Assembly (NCBI RefSeq): GCF_000283155.1
Contig: NW_004454181.1
Location: 28,403,258 to 28,467,257 of the forward strand
Length of the DNA stretch: 64,000 nucleotides
Origin: Ceratotherium simum simum
Taxonomy: Eukaryota; Chordata; Mammalia; Perissodactyla; Rhinocerotidae
Reading direction: 5' to 3'
Every line of letters starts with the position of its first letter. The first letter of the stretch is position 1. Below are positions 54,175 to 64,000 of the stretch, in pieces. The notes under the pieces are model-generated. The model did not search any database. It was given only the letters and a program-made list of their open reading frames with translations, and was not told the origin of the DNA. The position numbers and the translations under genes are program-made.

Positions 54175-54370
54175 TACATCAGCTAAAAGTAAAAGCTACC
54201 ATTTACTGAATGCTTTCTAAGTGTTAGAGATTGCAATAATAAAAATCCATGTTTTCTCATTTGTTAAATGGAGATAAGACCATTTCTTGAGTAGTCTTAT
54301 CTCCATTTAACAAATGAGAAAACAGATTTAAGTAACTTGCCCAAGTTACTTAAATTAAGAAGGCTCAATC
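54175..54370 (-). repeat. MIR-derived sequence carrying two perfect hairpins
   Basis: Context is reverse MIR ('ctaccatttactgaatgctt', 'aagtaacttgcccaag'). A 31-base perfect inverted repeat (arms 54250-54280 and 54294-54324, 13-base loop) is followed at once by a second with 14-base arms (54326-54339 and 54342-54355, 2-base loop). MIR normally has neither hairpin. Confidence 0.85.
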
Positions 54371-55559
54371 TCATCTTTCTCCCTGTGCTCAAAGCCCCAG
54401 TACTAGAAACTGCTCTATACTGCTTCTGGTTTTTAATGAGTTTGACATCCCTATCACCTTTACATGAAGCTCTGAGATGATAAATCTACATAAACAACCC
54501 TTCTCTAAGTATTCATCCTTGAGTCACTTTTCTTATATTCCTTATACGCAGCATCTGCTTTTCAGCATATACATTTTCCCAATCTGGCACTGTCACTTTT
54601 ACCATAAATGTATGTGGGACAAAGGTGCTGTTTCTATTTATATTTTGCCAGATCCTTTATAAAAAAGGTGACACAAGTTTTACCAGGGGTCATCCTCACC
54701 TCCTGGAGAGATGCTTCAAAATCTAAATTACTGCGAAGGAAGAGATGAGTGAAAAAGTGTAAGCAGTGACCTCTCACTCTTCTCTAGATAGTCTGTTAGA
54801 GGCACCTGGCACCTATTCTGATGCAGAGAATACTAGGCTGTTTTTGGAGGAACAGAGGAAAGTATGTATATGGCAGAAACGGGTGAACTGCAACAAATAT
54901 GAAGAAAAGAATGGCTTATAAAAAGGTCAAAACTAAAGAGACTATTAAATACAAAAGAGACTATGAAACAAGTTACGTTGAAAAGTCTAAGATAGTAGTC
55001 AAAAGGCAAAATATTTTCCTACTAAAAATGTGTATTGAGGGGAAAGAAACACTACAGGGGAACAGCTGGTTATAAAGAGAACTCTCAAAGACAATCTTTC
55101 AATGGACCTAAATGTGGCCATCTTGAAGATACAAAATTTGTCAATTTTTGAGATCTTGAGAAGAACAAAAAACAAGATTACAGACAGAACACAAATTACC
55201 AATCTAGTAATTTTGTTAAGTTACTACAAAGATACCGTAGAAACAGAGAATGTTAGCAACCTCATTCAAAACCAGAAAAGCTTGATATCAAATATATTAA
55301 TTTTATATGAAATTACTACTAGTTTAGCATTTTAAAGCTATATTGGTGAAAAGCTGATCTTTTTCAAAGCTATATAGATTAAGTGATTCCTGTGCTAAAC
55401 TGGATAGAAGATAATGATTTGATTTTTTAATCCTTCACCTGTATTAATGAGAACTGCAACAAACAAAAAGTAAAAACAACAAAACAACTATTATTATGAC
55501 ATATATTAGAAATGAAAAAGGGCAACAGTCATGTTGTTTGACCTGGACTGTCCTGACCA
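54371..55559. other. FBXO38 intron, no recognised element
   Basis: No exon or nameable repeat. Confidence 0.4.
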
Positions 55560-56095
55560 GAGGAATTAAGCATTCTTATGTTCTTCTACAATGCAAATTA
55601 GATCCAAAGAAAAAATGCCATCTGGTTTGATAGTGAGAGTTTAAGGAAGACTTGTTTACATGGGGAAGAAACCAATTCTTGCAGAAATAAAAACATGCTG
55701 GTGGTGGAAATGTCCTAGCATGTCTAACATCATGTGGGAAAAAAGTCTGAATAATGAACTGACATGCATCAAACCCAAAGAAATGAATCCCCAATTGTAA
55801 ACACATTCCAAAAAATGCTGTGAACAAGCCTTCCACAGCAATCGGCATTAAATGAATACTGACCATCATGTGCTCACACTATCTGGAAAATCCAGAACCC
55901 CCAGCGGGCTTATTATGGAAATGAAGAGCATGGGCAGGGAATGGGACCTCATCTGAGAGGACCATCAAAAGCTTCAAGAAGTGTGGCAGATCAAATTCAA
56001 CAAATGGAACCAAGGATGACATTCTGTGAAAAAAATGAAGCAGAATGGGAAAGAAACTTGGGCAGTAAAGTGGAGACAATATCAAATGCAGGTAA
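55560..56095. other. Unidentified block with long - strand open frames
   Basis: Two - strand frames (55576-55869 and 55879-56085) follow one another. The first is Phe/His/Cys-rich. I recognise neither. It could be a decayed retrocopy or an old transposon internal region. The block is not an FBXO38 exon. Confidence 0.3.
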
Positions 56096-56340
56096 GGATC
56101 TTTTTTTGGTATATGTTAATCACTATATTTTCTATAATATGCTAAATCAGAGGCAATATGAAAAAAAAAATCACTGACACTTCAAGTTTAAATTAAAAGT
56201 TTCTTTTCCAAGAAGTGATAGCACCTAAGATTTTAAGTTGTCTTATATTCAGGAAAATACGGCACATCCCAATTCAGGTTTCAATTTGTCAAGTAAGTTC
56301 CACACAGCAATTCTAGGGAATAAAATAGGATAAATCTTAC

Positions 56341-56471
56341 TCTGCAGCAAAAACTCATCTACATATCCCAGATGAAGGGTTTCAAATTGCGGGAACTCCA
56401 ACTCTGCCATCTTTAGGGCAGAAAAGACGCCATCTTTGGTTAGGGAAGGCTGGATCCGAACTTCATGTAAC
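56341..56471 (-). CDS. FBXO38: FBXO38 coding exon (R321-S365)
   Basis: The acceptor 'ctgttcatag' ends right of 56471 and the donor 'gtaaga' starts left of 56341. It reads [20 protein letters not shown] ... [15 protein letters not shown]. Confidence 0.97.
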
Positions 56472-57635
<1,164 letters not shown>

Positions 57636-58029
57636 CTAGATGATAATTGTTTAAAAGTAAATCTGTTTGTTTTTCCATTCAAATAAATATCTCAAGATGA
57701 ATTATGATTACTAGTCATCTCCTAAAAAGAGATGAAAACAGACATTGTCACTCCAAAAAGACATTCTGATAGCATCCAAAAATTGTTCCAAATTATTTAG
57801 TTTTTTAAGTAAGGATTTTCAGAAAGCCAGAAGCTCATGAGGGAATTGTAAAGAAAGCATCTTGCTATTCTGGCCAAAGTTTGAACCTCCAATATATCAT
57901 ATAAAATGAGACCAGTATTACTTTAACTTCATCTGTTTTTTTTCATGTTCTTGAAACATAAATACAGAGGAAAAAAGTACACAAATTATTAACCCGTAGA
58001 GCTCAATGAATTTTCACAAAAGATTTGTT

Positions 58030-58990
58030 TTTAACGTTTATAAATACAGTCACACAGTATGTACAATTTTCTATTTTGTTTATGAGATTCATGCACATTG
58101 TTGCATACAGCCATAGTTTGTTCATTCTCATTGCTGCATAGTATTCCATTACATTAATATGCCACATTTTAATTATCCGTGCTATTGCTGACAGGCATTT
58201 GGGTTGTTTCCATTTTGAGGCTATTATAAACAGTGCTACTATGAACAATCTTGAACAGTTCTCCTGGTGAAGATATGTATGCATTTCTGTTGGGTTTAAA
58301 GCCAGGAATGCAACTGTTGATATGTGTGTGGTCAACTTCAGTAGATACTAAACAATATTTCAAAGTGGTTGTATCAATTTATACTCTCACCAGCAGTGTT
58401 ACGAATGGTCCTGCTGTTCCACATCCTAGCCAACACTATTATCTTTTTCATATTAGTCATGCACAGGCATAGTCATTTTAGTGCTTGTGTATCACACTGT
58501 GGTTTTAATTTGCATTTCCCTAATGATTAGTGAAATTTATCATTTTTTCATGTTCATTGGCCATTTGGATCCTCTTTTGTGAAGTCTTTTCTTTTCAAGT
58601 TGTTTCCCATTTTTCCTATTGAGTTGTCTGCCTTTTTCTTATTAATTTTAGGAGTTCTTTATATATTCTGGATACAAATCCTTTATCTGATATCATTATT
58701 GCAAATAGCTTCTCCCACTCTGTAGCTTGGCTTTCATTCTCTTAATCATGCCTTTTGATGAACAAAAAAATCTTAATTTTAATTTAGTACAGTTTGTCAA
58801 TTTTTTTCTTGATGGTAAGTGCTTTTTGGTATCCTGTTGAAGAGATCTTTGCCTACCCAAGGTCAAGAAGACATTCTCCTAAGTTTTCTTTCAAAAACTT
58901 TATTTTTATTTTTCACATTTGGATCTACGAGCCATCTGTAATTAACTTCTATGTGAGGTATGCTGACTCCTTAAGTAACATGTAAGGCAG
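58030..58990 (-). mobile_element. Old L1 3' part, antisense
   Basis: The + strand contains 'tctcattgctgcatagtatt', 'aggcatttgggttgtttcca', 'actctcaccagcagtgttac', then 'ttcatgttcattggccattt' and 'tctcccactctgtagcttgg', a long antisense L1 ORF2 end and 3' UTR. Open frames at 58003-58472 lie in it. Confidence 0.85.
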
Positions 58991-62984
<3,994 letters not shown>

Positions 62985-63420
62985 TTGAATTAGTACATTT
63001 CAACAAAATTTACCAAGTACTTATATTTGCAATGAACTGTGACAGGCATCGTGGAAAATATAAAGATATAAAACACAGTCTCTGATTCTAGAGAGCTTAC
63101 ATTATAAACTTGAGATATTACAGAATCCCTTTATTATCTAAAAATCCAATTTCAAACTAGATATCCAAGTCCCTAATCAGAACCACTCTTTGATCTTGTA
63201 AATGAAGGGGTGCTAGTGCGCTTTATTCTTCTCCCATAATTGCGCACGTAAGTCTGATTTAAGACCTATTCCTTATCATCCCCGCTGCTCTCCCTTTACC
63301 ACCTGACCCAGTTTCAGAAATTTCCAGTACTTCAGGATCACCCCCAATACCTGGAATAATGCTTGGAACATAGCAGAGACTCAATATGTATATCTTAAAT
63401 AAAATATTTAATAAATAAAT
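62985..63420. repeat. Two L2 remnants in opposite orientation
   Basis: About 62985-63115 is reverse L2 ('aaacacagtctctgattcta' and 'gagagcttacattataaact'). About 63290-63420 is forward L2 ('tacctggaataatgcttgga', 'catagcagagactcaatatg'). Confidence 0.5.
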
Positions 63421-63769
63421 ATTACAAGTCAGATTATAGTATCAGGATTCCTCCCAAATTGCTTTCAGCAATCTAAGCCAAAGATGACAAATTAAATTTG
63501 AAAAAATATCTGCCATTATCATTTACCTAGGTTGAAATTATTGGGATATAATCTCAGAGAATATTTAGATGGAGAATACACACTGTGACCAATGCAACTA
63601 AGGTGCCTTTGGAAAAAGACACGCCTTTCCCAACTCTCAGGGAAAAAGAGAAGTGGCAGAGTTCTCCATTCGTTCTGGGCTGTAGAACATAGGGGAATTT
63701 TCTGCTTGGAGAAGATACAAGTAAACTAAGAGCTATCTAGGATTTTTCATTCTGCGATGTTCTAGAGGT
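63421..63769. other. FBXO38 intron, no recognised element
   Basis: No exon or nameable repeat. Confidence 0.4.
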
Positions 63770-63930
63770 GAGCTGTATAATAAAGTAGCCACTAGCTACA
63801 TATGACTATTTGATAAAATAAAATAAAAAATTCAGTTCCTCTGTTTCCCTAGCCACAGTAGGTATCGTATGGAACAATACAAATATCGGACATTTCCAAC
63901 ATCAGAGAAAGTTGTATTGAAGAACTCTCC
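63770..63930. mobile_element. Palindromic MITE-like DNA transposon, copy 2
   Basis: Same family as 30040-30245: 'aaagtagccactagctacat', then 'aaaaaattcagttcctctgt', 'ctagccacagtaggtatcg' and 'cggacatttccaacatcaga' with 'gaaagttgtattg'. It is shorter and more diverged. Confidence 0.65.
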
Positions 63931-64000
63931 TCCAGAGGGTAGAAGTAGGACCAAAAGGTGGATATTAGAGAACAGGGCAGGATTCTGGCTCACTGAAAAA

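Overview
This is a stretch of mammalian nuclear genome, AT-rich and dominated by introns and interspersed repeats. Seven intact tRNA-derived SINEs of the ERE type (the family found in horses and other Perissodactyla) sit between clean target-site duplications, so the source is almost certainly a perissodactyl, most likely a horse or close relative. All other repeats (MIR, L2, L1, CR1/L3, MLT1, hAT-type fossils) are shared by placental mammals.

Layout. Positions 1 to about 16.7 kb are the 3' end of HTR4 (5-HT4 serotonin receptor) on the + strand. The last exon shared by all isoforms lies left of the window. Two alternative terminal coding exons can be read here: the 'g' tail at 5546-5606 and the 'a' tail at 16464-16551. 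From about 16.7 to 24.9 kb is intergenic sequence holding an old CR1/L3 fossil, a 32-bp minisatellite interrupted by an assembly gap, and assorted repeats. From about 24.94 kb to the right edge is FBXO38 on the - strand: 17 consecutive coding exons with GT-AG splice sites and matching phases, giving 991 residues up to the stop codon. Counting back from the stop with the 1188-residue family length puts the first codon here at residue 198. The codon that is Cys206 in that numbering falls in the expected VPEIPC context, which supports the numbering. The first ~197 residues, including the F-box, are beyond the right edge.

The two genes converge tail to tail with about 8.4 kb between the HTR4 'a' stop codon and the FBXO38 poly(A) signal. 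No functional link between them is visible. HTR4 encodes a Gs-coupled receptor whose C-terminal tail is chosen by alternative splicing. FBXO38 encodes a substrate receptor of an SCF ubiquitin ligase.

FBXO38 introns also hold a decayed PRELID3B (SLMO2) processed pseudogene and a degenerate second copy of the 3' end of FBXO38's own penultimate exon. I found no operon, CRISPR array, phage or novel multi-gene system. The interesting material is small-scale: the exon-fragment duplication, two adjacent perfect hairpins inside a MIR, an exact 47-bp tandem duplication inside an L1, a patch of one repeat copied into another, a NAGNAG acceptor, and a homeodomain-motif-rich intronic block.
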